A stretch of 64,000 nucleotides of DNA from an uncultured Alphaproteobacteria bacterium. GTDB taxonomy: Bacteria > Pseudomonadota > Alphaproteobacteria > Caulobacterales > Parvularculaceae. Shown in pieces: positions 17,721 to 26,707 of this stretch (position 1 is the first letter of the stretch; every line of letters begins with the position of its first letter). The notes beneath the pieces were generated by a model that did not search any database, was not told the DNA's origin, and was given only the letters and a program-made list of their open reading frames with translations. A program made the position numbers and the translations under genes. Where the stretch lies: NCBI GenBank assembly GCA_937895955.1, contig CALAZI010000075.1, positions 1 through 64,000 of the forward strand, given 5' to 3'.

Positions 17721-18268
17721 TGCGTCTCGCGCTTTCTGCGATTATTGCGGCGCTGGCGATGTTTCTGTCGTCGGCGCCGCTTGGCGCAAAGGAGCCTGAA
17801 CTTGCGACGCAGGAGGAAATCGTCGCCGCGCACGCCGTTCTCGTCGACTGGACGAGCGCCTTTCAGGCGGGCGATTATCGCGCGCAATGGCTGTTGACCG
17901 ATTCGCGCATCCGCCGATGGCATGACCGCAAACGCTGGAAAGGCTGGATGACGAAGGCGGCGCGGCGCAACGGCGCATTGAAATCATATGCGATTGAGGC
18001 CGCTTCGCCGGCGCGCGCTGAGGATCTTCCCTGCACGGAGACCGGCCATTGCTTCCGGCCGGGCGTCAAATACGTAATCTTCCTGATACGGAGCGAGTAT
18101 GAGATCGCCGCGCCCGCCCAGCCGGAATTCGCCGTCATGGCTTTTTCCGACGACGGCTGGCGTTTCGGCGGCGGAACTTTCCTGAACAGGCCGATGGGCG
18201 AAACATCCGTCATCATGACGGTGCAGGACGAGCGGCGATACAAGCCCGGCTTTTCGATCCGGAATTAG
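17720..18268 (+). CDS. Exported DUF4019-like protein
   Basis: A 182-residue protein with a clear signal peptide (about 1-23, cleavage after LGA). The mature part (VDWTSAFQAGDYRAQWLLTD, KRWKGWMTKAAR, YVIFLIRSEYE, FSDDGWRFGGG) has the helix-then-curved-sheet pattern of NTF2-like/DUF4019 proteins, but I am not certain of the family. Two cysteines (PCTETGHCF) could form a periplasmic disulphide. The ATG overlaps the stop codon of the S9 peptidase gene, so the two are very likely made together; a role beside that peptidase is inference. Confidence 0.65.
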   Translation: MRLALSAIIAALAMFLSSAPLGAKEPELATQEEIVAAHAVLVDWTSAFQAGDYRAQWLLTDSRIRRWHDRKRWKGWMTKAARRNGALKSYAIEAASPARAEDLPCTETGHCFRPGVKYVIFLIRSEYEIAAPAQPEFAVMAFSDDGWRFGGGTFLNRPMGETSVIMTVQDERRYKPGFSIRN

Positions 18269-18340
18269 CCCGCAGGCTTTCCTTTCAAAACTCAGTCTGT
18301 ATGCTCGCGCCGGGAACGAGACGGACGGGAGACGGAACGC

Positions 18341-19759
18341 ATGGGTTGGTGGTTCAGAACCAAGCTTTGGAAGCGCGTATTTCTGGGTTTGATTCTGGGC
18401 GTCGGCTTCGGTCTTCTCGTTTCGCAAACCATGCAGCCGACGGAAGCTGAAAAGCTGCTGACGGAGATCAAGATCGTCGGCGATGTCTTCATCGCGATGA
18501 TCCGCCTTGTCATCATCCCGCTCATTTTCATGACGCTCGTCGCGGGCGTTCTTGCTCTCGGCGATCCGGCGAAACTCGGCACGATCGGCGTCAAGACGAT
18601 TGCGCTCTATCTCGCGACGACTTTCTTCGCCAACGTCATCGGTCTCGTTATGGGGACGATCTTCCGTCCCGGCGAGGGCGTCGACCTCGGCGGCGCCGCG
18701 CCGAAATCCGTGTCGACCGACTCGGCGGGGTTTTTAGAGCGGCTCGGTCAAATGGCGACGAAAAATCCTTTTGAGGCGTTTTTCGCTTTCGACCCGATGA
18801 CGCTTTCGCTGACCGCGATTCTCATCGCCGCTTCCCTCATCGCCGCCATGCGCTCCGTCGGCGCCGGCGAGAAGCGACAATTATCAGGCGCGCTTTTCGT
18901 CGCCTTGTTCGCGCTCGGCGTCGCGGCGTCTTCGGGCGACATCCTGATCGTGATTTTCGCGTCGCTCCTTTTTGGAATCGTCGTTCTCATCATGGGCGCG
19001 GCCGGCGCGCCGGCGGCGCGGTTTTTCGCCTACGCCTCTGACAAGGTGCTTATCGTCACGCAATGGATCATGGAGCTTGCGCCGTTCGGGGTCTTCGCGC
19101 TGATCGCCTGGGTCGCCGGCACGAGGGGGTTGGAGACGTTCACCGCCGTTTTCATGCTGGCGATCGCCGTCTATCTCGGCTGCTTCCTCCATATGGGGAT
19201 TGTCTATGGCGGCATCATTAAATTCGCCCTCAAGCTTCCCTTCGTCAATTTTTTCCGCGGCATTCTCGATGCGATGATGGTCGCCTATTCGACGTCCTCG
19301 TCTTCGGCGACGCTGCCGGTGACGATCGCCAGCGTCCGGAAAAACCTCGGCGTATCGAAATCGGTCGCGGGATCAGTCCTGCCGCTCGGCGCGACGATCA
19401 ACATGGACGGCACCGCGCTCTATCTCGGCATCGTCGCGCTCTTCACCGCGCAGGCGTTCGGCTACCAGATTGAGCCGCAGCATTATCCGATGATCGCGCT
19501 CACCGCGGCGCTCGTCTCGATCGGCGCGGCCGGCATCCCGTCGGCTTCGCTGTTCCTTCTTGCGACGGTGCTGAACGTGTTTGATGTGAGCCCGGAGCAT
19601 GTCGCGCTCGTCGTCGGCTTCATTTTCCCCTTTGACCGCGTGCTCGACATGATGCGCACCGTCGTCAATGTGGCGGGCGACGCGACGGTCGCGACGACAG
19701 TCGCGAAATGGGAAGGCGAGCTTGACGAGGACGTTTTCCGGTCGAAAGCGGTGGTGTAA
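18341..19759 (+). CDS. Dicarboxylate/amino acid:cation symporter (SLC1/DAACS)
   Basis: A 472-residue inner-membrane secondary transporter of the glutamate/aspartate/C4-dicarboxylate family. Diagnostic elements are the serine-rich re-entrant loop AYSTSSSSATLPV (about 307-320), GATINMDGTALY (about 345-356, NMDGT cation/substrate motif) and the second loop ASIGAAGIPSAS. The pattern of eight transmembrane helices with two hairpins fits. Likely substrate is glutamate, aspartate or a C4-dicarboxylate; the sequence does not discriminate. It begins 72 bp after the DUF4019-like gene and is followed by a 298-bp gap that holds a hairpin repeat. Confidence 0.93.
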   Translation: MGWWFRTKLWKRVFLGLILGVGFGLLVSQTMQPTEAEKLLTEIKIVGDVFIAMIRLVIIPLIFMTLVAGVLALGDPAKLGTIGVKTIALYLATTFFANVIGLVMGTIFRPGEGVDLGGAAPKSVSTDSAGFLERLGQMATKNPFEAFFAFDPMTLSLTAILIAASLIAAMRSVGAGEKRQLSGALFVALFALGVAASSGDILIVIFASLLFGIVVLIMGAAGAPAARFFAYASDKVLIVTQWIMELAPFGVFALIAWVAGTRGLETFTAVFMLAIAVYLGCFLHMGIVYGGIIKFALKLPFVNFFRGILDAMMVAYSTSSSSATLPVTIASVRKNLGVSKSVAGSVLPLGATINMDGTALYLGIVALFTAQAFGYQIEPQHYPMIALTAALVSIGAAGIPSASLFLLATVLNVFDVSPEHVALVVGFIFPFDRVLDMMRTVVNVAGDATVATTVAKWEGELDEDVFRSKAVV

Positions 19760-19931
19760 GCGCGCCCTTGCCTTCCCGTATTCCCGGGCCTATAGACCGC
19801 CCCGCAAATCCGGAAGTTCGTCTTCCAGGCTTTGCCGGCACGACCCCCTGACGAGAAAAAGGGACGGGGCCGGGGAGCCGCCGCTGTCGGGGTGACGCCC
19901 TCACAGCGGCTGAAGCGCTTTGCGCGCCATG

Positions 19932-20041
19932 CCTCCCATTGCAAAGGGGAGGTCGGAAGGCGCGAAGCGGCTTCCGGGTGGGGTTCCGGGCGCCCGATCG
20001 GCGTTTTGAACCCTCCCCAGCCCTCCCTTTTCAAGGGAGGG
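19932..20041. repeat. Compound three-hairpin intergenic repeat upstream of ffh
   Basis: The gap between the symporter and ffh (298 bp) contains no gene but three adjacent inverted repeats. CCTCCC 19932-19937 pairs with GGGAGG 19947-19952. CGGAAG 19954-19959 pairs with CTTCCG 19971-19976. CCCTCCCTT 20021-20029 pairs with AAGGGAGGG 20033-20041, a 9-bp stem with a 3-nt loop. The style (CCTCCC...GGGGAGG, then TCCGGGTGGGG, then an A-rich CCCTCCCC block) resembles dispersed intergenic repeats of alphaproteobacteria. The last stem's 3' arm is also the purine-rich tract nearest the ffh start at 20058. Confidence 0.75.
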
Positions 20042-20057
20042 AGAAAGAAAGCGACTG

Positions 20058-21572
20058 ATGTTTGAAAGTCTGAGCGACAGGCTTGGCGGGATTTTCGAGA
20101 AACTCAGGGGCAGGGGCGCCCTTGAGGAGAAGGACGTCGACGCCGCGCTGCGCGAGGTGCGGGTCGCGCTTCTCGAAGCCGACGTCGCCCTGCCGGTCGC
20201 CAAAGACTTCATCTCGAAAGTGCGTGAGCGCGCCGTCGGCGCGGAAGTGCTGCGCTCGGTGACGCCCGGCCAGCAGGTCGTCAAGATCGTTCACGACGCG
20301 CTGGTCGACACGCTCGGCGGCGAGGCGGATGACGGCGCGCTTGATCTCGCCATGGCGCCGCCGGCCCCGGTGCTGATGGTCGGCCTGCAGGGTTCGGGCA
20401 AGACGACGACGACGGCGAAGATCGCGAACCGGCTGCAGACGCGCGAGAAAAAGCGCGTCCTCATGGCATCGCTCGACACGCGCCGCCCTGCGGCGATGGA
20501 GCAGCTGAAAGTTCTCGGCGAACAGACGGGGGTCAAGACGCTCCCGATCGTCGCCGGCCAATCGCCGCAGCAGATCGCGGCGCGTGCGATGGAAGCGGGG
20601 CGCCTCGGCGGCTATGACGTCGTCATGCTCGATACGGCGGGCCGGCTCTCGATCGATGAAGAGCTGATGACGGAAGTCGCCGACATTCATCGCATAACGA
20701 AACCGATCGAAACCCTGCTCGTCGTCGACGCGCTTACCGGTCAGGATGCGGTCAACACCGCCGACAAGTTCAAGACGCGCCTTCCCGTCACCGGCGTCGT
20801 GCTGACGCGCGTCGACGGCGATGCGCGCGGCGGCGCTGCGCTCTCGATGCGCGCCGTCACCGGCAAGCCGATCAAGTTCATCGGCGTCGGCGAAAAATTC
20901 GACGCGATCGACGTTTTCGATCCGCAGCGCATGGCGGGCCGCATTCTCGGCATGGGCGACATCGTCTCGCTCGTTGAAAAAGCCTCGGAGCAGATTGACG
21001 CCGAGAAAGCCGAAAAAGCCGCCAGGAAGATGGCGAAGGGCGAGTTCGATCTCGACGATCTCGCCGATCAGTTCCGCCAGATGCGCAAGATGGGCGGCAT
21101 GGGCGCGATCCTCGGGCTTCTGCCCGGCATGGGCAAAATGAAAAAAATGGTCGACGCCGCCGGCGGTCTCGACGACAGCGAGATCAAGCGTCAGGAAGCG
21201 ATCATTTCGTCGATGACGAAAGCCGAACGCAAAAAGCCGGCTCTGATGAACGCCAGGCGTAAAATTCGCGTCGCCAACGGTTCCGGCACCTCCGTGCAGG
21301 AAGTGAACAAGCTTTTGAAAGCGCATCGCCAGATGGCCGACATGATGAAGAAACTCGGCAAGGGCGGCATGAAGGGGCTCGCCGCGCAAATGGGCGGCAT
21401 GGCGGGCGGCCTTCCCGGCATGCGCGGCGGCGCGCCGGATCTTTCCGCCCTCGGCGGCGGAAAAGCGCCGCAGGCGGACGATGTCGATTTCGACGCGCTT
21501 GAGCGCGCGATGAAAGGATTGGGACCGACCCCGCCGGGGCTCGGGCTCCCAGGACTGGGTAAGAAAAAGTAA
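20058..21572 (+). CDS. ffh: Signal recognition particle protein Ffh (SRP54)
   Basis: GTPase that binds signal sequences with 4.5S RNA and delivers ribosomes to FtsY at the inner membrane. At 504 residues it has an N domain ([20 protein letters not shown]), a G domain with P-loop [27 protein letters not shown] and [10 protein letters not shown], and a methionine-rich M domain from about 300 ([39 protein letters not shown]). The extra Gly/Met-rich C-terminal tail is usual in alphaproteobacteria. The nearest purine tract (GGGAGGGAG, up to 20043) overlaps the third hairpin of the repeat. rpsP follows after 32 bp. Confidence 0.98.
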   Translation: MFESLSDRLGGIFEKLRGRGALEEKDVDAALREVRVALLEADVALPVAKDFISKVRERAVGAEVLRSVTPGQQVVKIVHDALVDTLGGEADDGALDLAMAPPAPVLMVGLQGSGKTTTTAKIANRLQTREKKRVLMASLDTRRPAAMEQLKVLGEQTGVKTLPIVAGQSPQQIAARAMEAGRLGGYDVVMLDTAGRLSIDEELMTEVADIHRITKPIETLLVVDALTGQDAVNTADKFKTRLPVTGVVLTRVDGDARGGAALSMRAVTGKPIKFIGVGEKFDAIDVFDPQRMAGRILGMGDIVSLVEKASEQIDAEKAEKAARKMAKGEFDLDDLADQFRQMRKMGGMGAILGLLPGMGKMKKMVDAAGGLDDSEIKRQEAIISSMTKAERKKPALMNARRKIRVANGSGTSVQEVNKLLKAHRQMADMMKKLGKGGMKGLAAQMGGMAGGLPGMRGGAPDLSALGGGKAPQADDVDFDALERAMKGLGPTPPGLGLPGLGKKK

Positions 21573-21604
21573 CGCAAACTCTCTTTGTCGAAAGGAATAC
21601 AAAA

Positions 21605-21970
21605 ATGTCAGTGAAACTTCGCCTCGCCCGCCGCGGCACCAAGAAACGGCCCTTCTATCACATCGTCGCCGCCGACTCGCATTCCGCGCGCGACGGCCGT
21701 TATATCGAAAAGCTCGGCGTTTATGATCCGCTTATGGGCAAGACGGATGAAAAGCGCGTGCAGTTTGACGTTGACCGCGTCAAGCATTGGCTCTCAAAAG
21801 GCGCAAAGCCGACCGACCGCGTTGCGCGCTTCTTGACCGCGCAAGGCCTTGCAAGCTGGAAGCACGGCAATAATCCGCAAAAAGCGCAACCGAAGGCGAA
21901 AGCCCAGGAACGCGCCAAAGAGCGCGCCGAAAAGGCCGCCGCAGGCTCGGAAGCCCCTTCCGCCGAATAA
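21605..21970 (+). CDS. rpsP: 30S ribosomal protein S16
   Basis: A 121-residue S16, a small-subunit protein that stabilises the 16S 5' domain. The N-terminal 80 residues match the family closely ([56 protein letters not shown]). The last 35 are a Lys/Ala/Glu-rich extension common in alphaproteobacteria. An AAAGGAA Shine-Dalgarno precedes the ATG. It is co-directional with ffh, and a strong terminator starts 19 bp after the stop. The usual followers rimM, trmD and rplS are not here. Confidence 0.98.
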   Translation: MSVKLRLARRGTKKRPFYHIVAADSHSARDGRYIEKLGVYDPLMGKTDEKRVQFDVDRVKHWLSKGAKPTDRVARFLTAQGLASWKHGNNPQKAQPKAKAQERAKERAEKAAAGSEAPSAE

Positions 21971-21988
21971 GCGCGGCGTCTCTGCGAA

Positions 21989-22030
21989 AAAGGGCGTGTG
22001 GGAACCATTCCGCGCGCCCTTTCGCTTTTT
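21989..22030 (+). terminator. Rho-independent terminator after rpsP
   Basis: AAAGGGCG (21989-21996) pairs perfectly with CGCCCTTT (22015-22022). An inner GGAA/TTCC pairing lies in the loop, and five Ts follow at 22026-22030. It closes the ffh-rpsP transcript. Confidence 0.8.
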
Positions 22031-22125
22031 GATCGCTTTCCGCCGCAATTGCGCCGCTGGATCGCCTTCAGCCGCTGCGATAGTATCAGCTTGCGTTGCA
22101 GGCCTTGAACGGCCGGAGGGGATTT

Positions 22126-23028
22126 ATGTCGGCTCGGTTCGGTTCGTTGGTTTTGGCGGCGGCTGCGGCGCTCGCTTTCGCCGCTTGCGCGCGCGATGAA
22201 GGGCGCAGCGAGGCGTATGCGCCGGGTGTCGCCGCAGAGGATTCCGTCGCCGTCACCGGCGCCCGTCAGGCGAAAGCCTATGGCGGATCGGACGTCATGC
22301 CTGAGCCGCCGCCGGGCGGCGAGCCGGCCAATGCGGGCGTCATGCTCGCTTATTCCTACTCCATGGGGATCAAGGCGCCGAAAGCGGCGATCGCGCCGTT
22401 GCTCGCGCAGCATGAACGCGCCTGCATTGAGGCTGGAATCAGCGTTTGTCAGGTTCTCGGCTCATCGGTGAACACCTATGGCGAGGATCATGTCTCCGGC
22501 TATCTCAATCTGCGCGCCGAGCCGAAATGGCTTGAAACGTTTCGCGGCGGCGTCGCCTCGGATGCGGAAAAGTCCGGCGGCGAGTTGACGTCGAATTCAG
22601 TGTCGACCGAAGATCTGACCCAATACATCATCGATACGACGGCGCGGCTTGAAGCGAAGAAAACGCTGCGCGAGCGCATCAAGCAATTGCTTGAAACGCG
22701 CGAAGGAACGCTCAATGACGTCCTCGCCGCAGAGCGCGCGCTCGCCGAAGTGCAGGGCGAAATCGATTCGATGACCGCCTCGCTCGAAGCGGCGAAAGCG
22801 CGCGTCGCGATGTCGGCGCTCTCAATCTCCTACTCGTCTGATCCCGAAACCTCCGTCAGCATGTGGAAACCGTTGACCGAAGCGTTCAGCGCTTTCGGGC
22901 GCACGTCGATGCAGTCGCTCGCCGATGCGGTCAATTTCGTCGCCCGCACATGGCCGTTCTTCATCCTCGGGCTCGTCGTGCTCGGCATTTTGCGTCTGTG
23001 GTGGCTGGGGCGTCGCAAGAAAGCCTGA
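22126..23028 (+). CDS. DUF4349-domain lipoprotein
   Basis: A 300-residue lipoprotein; start 22126 has GGAGGGG about 5 bases upstream. Lipobox FAAC. The DUF4349 region (about 65-290) contains AYSYSMGIKAPKAAIAPL, a CxxxGISVCQ pair of Cys, SVNTYGEDHVSGYLNLRAEP, then a long coiled coil (LEAKKTLRERIKQLLETREG, LAAERALAEVQGEIDSM) and a single C-terminal transmembrane helix (about 272-292) followed by RRKKA. The family is widespread and of unknown function; the coiled coil suggests an envelope structural or sensory role. Lies alone behind the rpsP terminator. Confidence 0.85.
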   Translation: MSARFGSLVLAAAAALAFAACARDEGRSEAYAPGVAAEDSVAVTGARQAKAYGGSDVMPEPPPGGEPANAGVMLAYSYSMGIKAPKAAIAPLLAQHERACIEAGISVCQVLGSSVNTYGEDHVSGYLNLRAEPKWLETFRGGVASDAEKSGGELTSNSVSTEDLTQYIIDTTARLEAKKTLRERIKQLLETREGTLNDVLAAERALAEVQGEIDSMTASLEAAKARVAMSALSISYSSDPETSVSMWKPLTEAFSAFGRTSMQSLADAVNFVARTWPFFILGLVVLGILRLWWLGRRKKA

Positions 23029-23112
23029 CATTCGTTGCAAATCGAACGATTGCGGCGAGCGTTTCCTAACCGGAACAGCGTTAAATAACGGGCGTCATTC
23101 AGGGGTTCCCGC

Positions 23113-23286
23113 ATGAGCAGGGTTTCGAAGGCGTTCGCGCTCACCTGCGCGCTTCTCGCCTGCAGCGGCTGCGTTCTCGCCGCCGCCGCCGGCGCCGGCT
23201 ATATGGCCTATGACGAGGCGACGGAAAATGACGGCAAGTTCGACCCGCTCGAAAAAGCGCAGGGCAAGGACGACGGCAGGAACTGA
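23113..23286 (+). CDS. Small lipoprotein (57 residues)
   Basis: A short frame, ATG 23113 to TGA 23286, encoding MSRVSKAFALTCALLACSGC then a hydrophobic AAAAGAGYMAYDEA stretch and a charged tail ending GKDDGRN. The hydrophobic start with LACSGC looks like a lipobox with Cys17 or Cys20 lipidated. Codon choice (GCG, CTC, GCC, GAC) matches neighbours. No strong Shine-Dalgarno is seen (GGGGTTCCCGC precedes the start). Function unknown; small lipoproteins with a Gly/Ala-rich segment after the lipobox are often envelope proteins. Confidence 0.6.
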   Translation: MSRVSKAFALTCALLACSGCVLAAAAGAGYMAYDEATENDGKFDPLEKAQGKDDGRN

Positions 23287-23390
23287 TTGCGCCCCGCATT
23301 TTGCATTTGGCGCCGTAATGAGCGAAGAAAGGCGAGTCGTTTCAAGGAGCCGGGCCGATCCTTCGAGGAGCCCTCCGACATATTCGCCCT

Positions 23391-24887
23391 TTGGTGTTCT
23401 GGCCGCCCGCGGTCATTCTGCTCGTCGCGCTTGCCGCGAGCATCGTCGATTTCGATGATTTTCTCGCCTTTGCGAGTCGCATTAATGACTGGATCCTGCT
23501 GCGCCTCGGCCCGCTGATCGGCGTCGCCGCATTCGGCGCCGTGCTGTTGATCGGCGCTGTTTTCATCTCGCCGCTCGGCGGCGTGCGTATCGGCGGCGCG
23601 GCCGCAAAACCCGTTCTCAGGCGCTGGCACTGGTTCGCGATTACGCTCTGCACGACGATCGCGACGGGCATTCTATTCTGGGGAACCGCCGAGCCGATCT
23701 ACCATCTGAATGCGCCGCCGGATTTCGCCCATGCCGAGCCGCGAACGGGCGCAGCGTCGGAATTCGCCCTGTCGACGCTCTATATGCACTGGGCGATCAC
23801 GCCCTATTGCCTCTACGCCGTGCCGGCGCTCGCTTTCGCGCTCAGCTATCACAATCTTAAATCCGCTTACTCGTTGAGCGGGCCGCTCGGCCTTTCGATG
23901 GGGCCGCTCGCGAAAGGGACTGGCGCTGCAATCATTGACGCGGCGGCGCTGTTCGCGCTGGTCGCGGGCGTCGCCGCATCGCTTGGCGCGGGCGTCATGA
24001 CGCTGGTCGGCGGCGTCGTCGACCGGACGCCGCTAAGCGACGGCCCGCTCATCAGGCTCATCGTGACCGCCGTGATCGTTGCGACCTATGTCGTTTCGTC
24101 GGTCAGCGGGCTTCAGCGCGGCATCAAGGTTCTTTCCGACATAAACATCAGGATTTTCTTCGCGCTGGTTCTATTCGTGTTCATCGCGGGCCCAACGCTT
24201 CACATCATCCGGCTCGCTTTTTCGAGCGCTGGAGAATACGGCGCCGAATTCGTGCCGCGCAGCATCGGCCTTATCGTCGGCGGCGACGGGGAATGGAAGC
24301 GCGACTGGACGACCTTCTATTTCGCCAACTGGCTCGCCTGGGCGCCGATCACCGCGCTCTTTCTCGGCCGGATCGCTGTCGGTTATTCCGTGCGCGAGTT
24401 CATCATATTCACGATGGCGCTGCCGGCGCTTTTCGGCATGACGTGGATGGCGATTTTCGGCGGCGCGGCGATCGATGCGGACCTGCAGGGCGGCGCGTTG
24501 ACGGCGGCGCTGGATGAAGAAGGGCCGGAAGCCGTCGCCTACGCGCTTTTTAATCTGCTCCCCTTGAGCGGCGTAGTCATCGCCGCTTTTCTCTTCACGA
24601 CCTTCATTTCCTTCGTCACGGCGATGGATTCAAACACGCATTCGATCGCCAGCGTCTGTCTCGACTGGCGAACGCAAGGCGATGAGCCGAGGGGCGCCGG
24701 TCTCTCCATCAAGATTTTCTGGGGCGTTCTGATCGGCGCCGTCGCCTTTGTGATGACCGCGACGAACGGCGTCGACGGCGTCAGAATGCTCTCAAATCTC
24801 GGCGGCGCCCCGGGATTATTGATTATCGCCGGCTGCGCCGCGGCGTTGGTGCGCCTTGCGATGATGGGGCCGTCGCGCCTGGAATAG
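23391..24887 (+). CDS. BCCT-family betaine/choline/carnitine transporter, 5' end uncertain
   Basis: A 498-residue transporter of the BCCT family, importing compatible solutes such as glycine betaine or choline. Twelve hydrophobic helices are readable; family cues are FWGTAEPIYHL (WG-x-AEP) and MHWAITPYCLYAVPALAFA. The coding frame only begins at TTG 23391 or GTG 23394, just inside helix 1 (VFWPPAVILL), with no Shine-Dalgarno at proper distance. An ATG at 23318 in another frame reads MSEERRVVSRSRADPSRS and would join perfectly (...YSP-LVFWPP) if one T of the run 23390-23392 were absent. So the gene is either frameshifted or starts at a rare codon. Its stop abuts the convergent dehydrogenase stop. 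Confidence 0.85.
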   Translation: MVFWPPAVILLVALAASIVDFDDFLAFASRINDWILLRLGPLIGVAAFGAVLLIGAVFISPLGGVRIGGAAAKPVLRRWHWFAITLCTTIATGILFWGTAEPIYHLNAPPDFAHAEPRTGAASEFALSTLYMHWAITPYCLYAVPALAFALSYHNLKSAYSLSGPLGLSMGPLAKGTGAAIIDAAALFALVAGVAASLGAGVMTLVGGVVDRTPLSDGPLIRLIVTAVIVATYVVSSVSGLQRGIKVLSDINIRIFFALVLFVFIAGPTLHIIRLAFSSAGEYGAEFVPRSIGLIVGGDGEWKRDWTTFYFANWLAWAPITALFLGRIAVGYSVREFIIFTMALPALFGMTWMAIFGGAAIDADLQGGALTAALDEEGPEAVAYALFNLLPLSGVVIAAFLFTTFISFVTAMDSNTHSIASVCLDWRTQGDEPRGAGLSIKIFWGVLIGAVAFVMTATNGVDGVRMLSNLGGAPGLLIIAGCAAALVRLAMMGPSRLE

Positions 24888-26126
24888 CTATTGCGCCGGC
24901 GTGATCTTGAGCACCTTGCCGACCGGCTCCCCGCCGCGATCTTCCGTCGTCGCATAGACGGCGCCGTCCGGTCCGACGCGGACGTCGCGAATGCGCTCGC
25001 CCGTCAAATAGCGTTCCTCGCCGACGATCGTCATGCCATTCATGTCGACGCGGTGAAGCGCTGCGCCCGCCATCGCGCCCACCAGCAGATCGCCGTCCCA
25101 GTCGCCGGGGAAGAGCGATCCTCGATAGACGGCGAGGCCGGACGGCGCGATCGAAGGCGTCCAATATTTGAAGGGTTGCTGCGTGCCGCCATATTCCGTG
25201 AACGGCGTGATGCGCGCGCCGGAATAGTCGACGCCGTAGCTCGCGAGCGGCCAGCCGTAATTCTTTCCGGCCTCAATGATGTTGATTTCGTCGCCGCCGC
25301 GCGGGCCGTGCTCATGCTCCCAGAGAACGCCGCGCGCTGCGTCATAGGCGAGGCCTTGCGGATTGCGGTGGCCCTTTGAGTAGAGTTCGGGGCGTTCCCC
25401 GTCGCCGAATGTCGGATTGTCGTCAGGAATCGAGCCGTCTTCGTTCAGCCGGATGACGGAGCCGAAGCTCGACGTCATATCCTGCGCGCGCTCCTTGTAT
25501 TTCGAGCCTTCGCCGATCGTCGCGTAAAGCTTTCCGTCGCCGCCCCAGGCGAGCCGGCCGCCGAAATGATGGCCTGTGTCTTTCTGAGGAGCCGCATCAT
25601 AGATCGGCGTCAGATTGGCGAGGGCCGCGCCGTCAAATTCGGCGCGCGCAATGCGGGTCGCATTCGCTTCCTCTGTTCCATGGGCGTAAGCGAGGTAGAG
25701 AATATTGTTGGTTTCAAAATCCGGATGCGGAAGGATGTCAAAGAGCCCGCCCTGATTCCAGGCGACGACATCGGGAACGCCGGCGACCGGCGCTTCGCTG
25801 AGCGCGCCGTCGCGAATGATGCGAATGCGCCCGGCGCGCTCGCTGACGAGGAGTGTCCCATCCGGCAGAAAGGCGATCGACCAGGGATTGACGAGGCCTT
25901 CCGCCAGCGTTTCGACGTTAAGCGCGAGCGCGCCTTCCGGCGCCGGCTCGGCGAGCGTCGTCTGCAGCTTGGGATCGCCGCCGCCCTTGCCGGGTTTGGC
26001 TGCGTCCGTTTTGTCGTCACCTGCGCTTGCGGCGTCGGGCGCGCTGCAAGACGATAATGCGGCGGCGAAAAAAGCGGCGGCGGCGCCGCGCAAGGCGAAG
26101 CGAAAACGGTCAGGCGCGACGATCAT
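24888..26126 (-). CDS. PQQ-dependent soluble aldose sugar dehydrogenase, lipoprotein
   Basis: A 412-residue exported enzyme of the YliI/GdhB family oxidising aldose sugars at the beta-propeller with PQQ. The start at 26126 is preferred because GGAGAG lies just upstream; an in-frame ATG at 26138 is possible. Signal and lipobox: AFFAAALSSC. Propeller motifs: GLVNPWSIAFLPDGTLLVSER, QGGLFDILPHPDF, HHFGGRLAWGGDGKLY (catalytic His), KGHRNPQGLAYD, LWEHEHGPRGGDEIN, GKNYGWP and the closing RDVRVGPDGAVYATTED. The substrate cannot be told from sequence; electrons would pass to the respiratory chain. No pqq biosynthesis genes are in the window. Confidence 0.92.
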   Translation of the reverse strand: MIVAPDRFRFALRGAAAAFFAAALSSCSAPDAASAGDDKTDAAKPGKGGGDPKLQTTLAEPAPEGALALNVETLAEGLVNPWSIAFLPDGTLLVSERAGRIRIIRDGALSEAPVAGVPDVVAWNQGGLFDILPHPDFETNNILYLAYAHGTEEANATRIARAEFDGAALANLTPIYDAAPQKDTGHHFGGRLAWGGDGKLYATIGEGSKYKERAQDMTSSFGSVIRLNEDGSIPDDNPTFGDGERPELYSKGHRNPQGLAYDAARGVLWEHEHGPRGGDEINIIEAGKNYGWPLASYGVDYSGARITPFTEYGGTQQPFKYWTPSIAPSGLAVYRGSLFPGDWDGDLLVGAMAGAALHRVDMNGMTIVGEERYLTGERIRDVRVGPDGAVYATTEDRGGEPVGKVLKITPAQ

Positions 26127-26219
26127 GCATCTCTCCATGGCGAAACCGGCGCTGATTGGGTAAACAGCGACGGGGCGATGCGTCAATGCGGAGCCGCCGA
26201 TCATTCAGGGAGGCCAAGG

Positions 26220-26669
26220 ATGGGAGTAATGCGCCTGGCGGCCGGCTTTCTGGCGGCGGTCATTGTCGGCTTCCTGCTGTCCGTGCTGTTCATGACCGCC
26301 TATACGCTGGCGAACTATCCCGGCTTTGACGTCGATTTTTCGGCGTTTTCATCGACATTCCTTCTGAATTTGCAGGGGCTTGCGACGGGATCGCCTTTCG
26401 CCGGCATTCTCGCCGTCGCCTTCGCCATCGCTTTTGCGGTCGCGGCGGGGCTGAAGCGCGTTCTGACGCCTTTGGCGGCGATCGCCTATCCGCTGGCGGG
26501 CGCCGTCGCGGTTCCGGCCCTCCTCGTCATTGTTGAAAATGTGATGATCGGCGGCGGGGTCGGCGCCTTTTTCGGCGCGCGCGGCGCGACCGGCCTTCTT
26601 TTGCAGGCGGTCGCCGGCGCCGGAGGCGGCCTCGTTTTCTCCCTTGTCGCCGGCGCGCGGCGGCGCTGA
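26220..26669 (+). CDS. Conserved small membrane protein
   Basis: A 149-residue protein with GGGAGG at 26208-26213, six bases before ATG 26220. Four hydrophobic segments at about 6-28, 57-75, 80-105 and 118-142, separated by short loops ([14 protein letters not shown] is the largest), point to an integral inner-membrane protein. Glycine-rich last segment ([17 protein letters not shown]) ends with a basic inside-positive tail. I do not recognise the family. Its stop is 38 bp before rimO, so it may be the first gene of a transcript running through rimO. Confidence 0.65.
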   Translation: MGVMRLAAGFLAAVIVGFLLSVLFMTAYTLANYPGFDVDFSAFSSTFLLNLQGLATGSPFAGILAVAFAIAFAVAAGLKRVLTPLAAIAYPLAGAVAVPALLVIVENVMIGGGVGAFFGARGATGLLLQAVAGAGGGLVFSLVAGARRR

Positions 26670-26707
26670 CTTTCACGCGCGCGTCTTCTGCGCTAAAGGC
26701 CGCGGCC

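Noticed and set aside
20031..21602. Minus-strand frame of more than 500 codons opposite ffh
   Set aside because: His/Arg-rich shadow of a conserved essential gene, with no recognisable domain.
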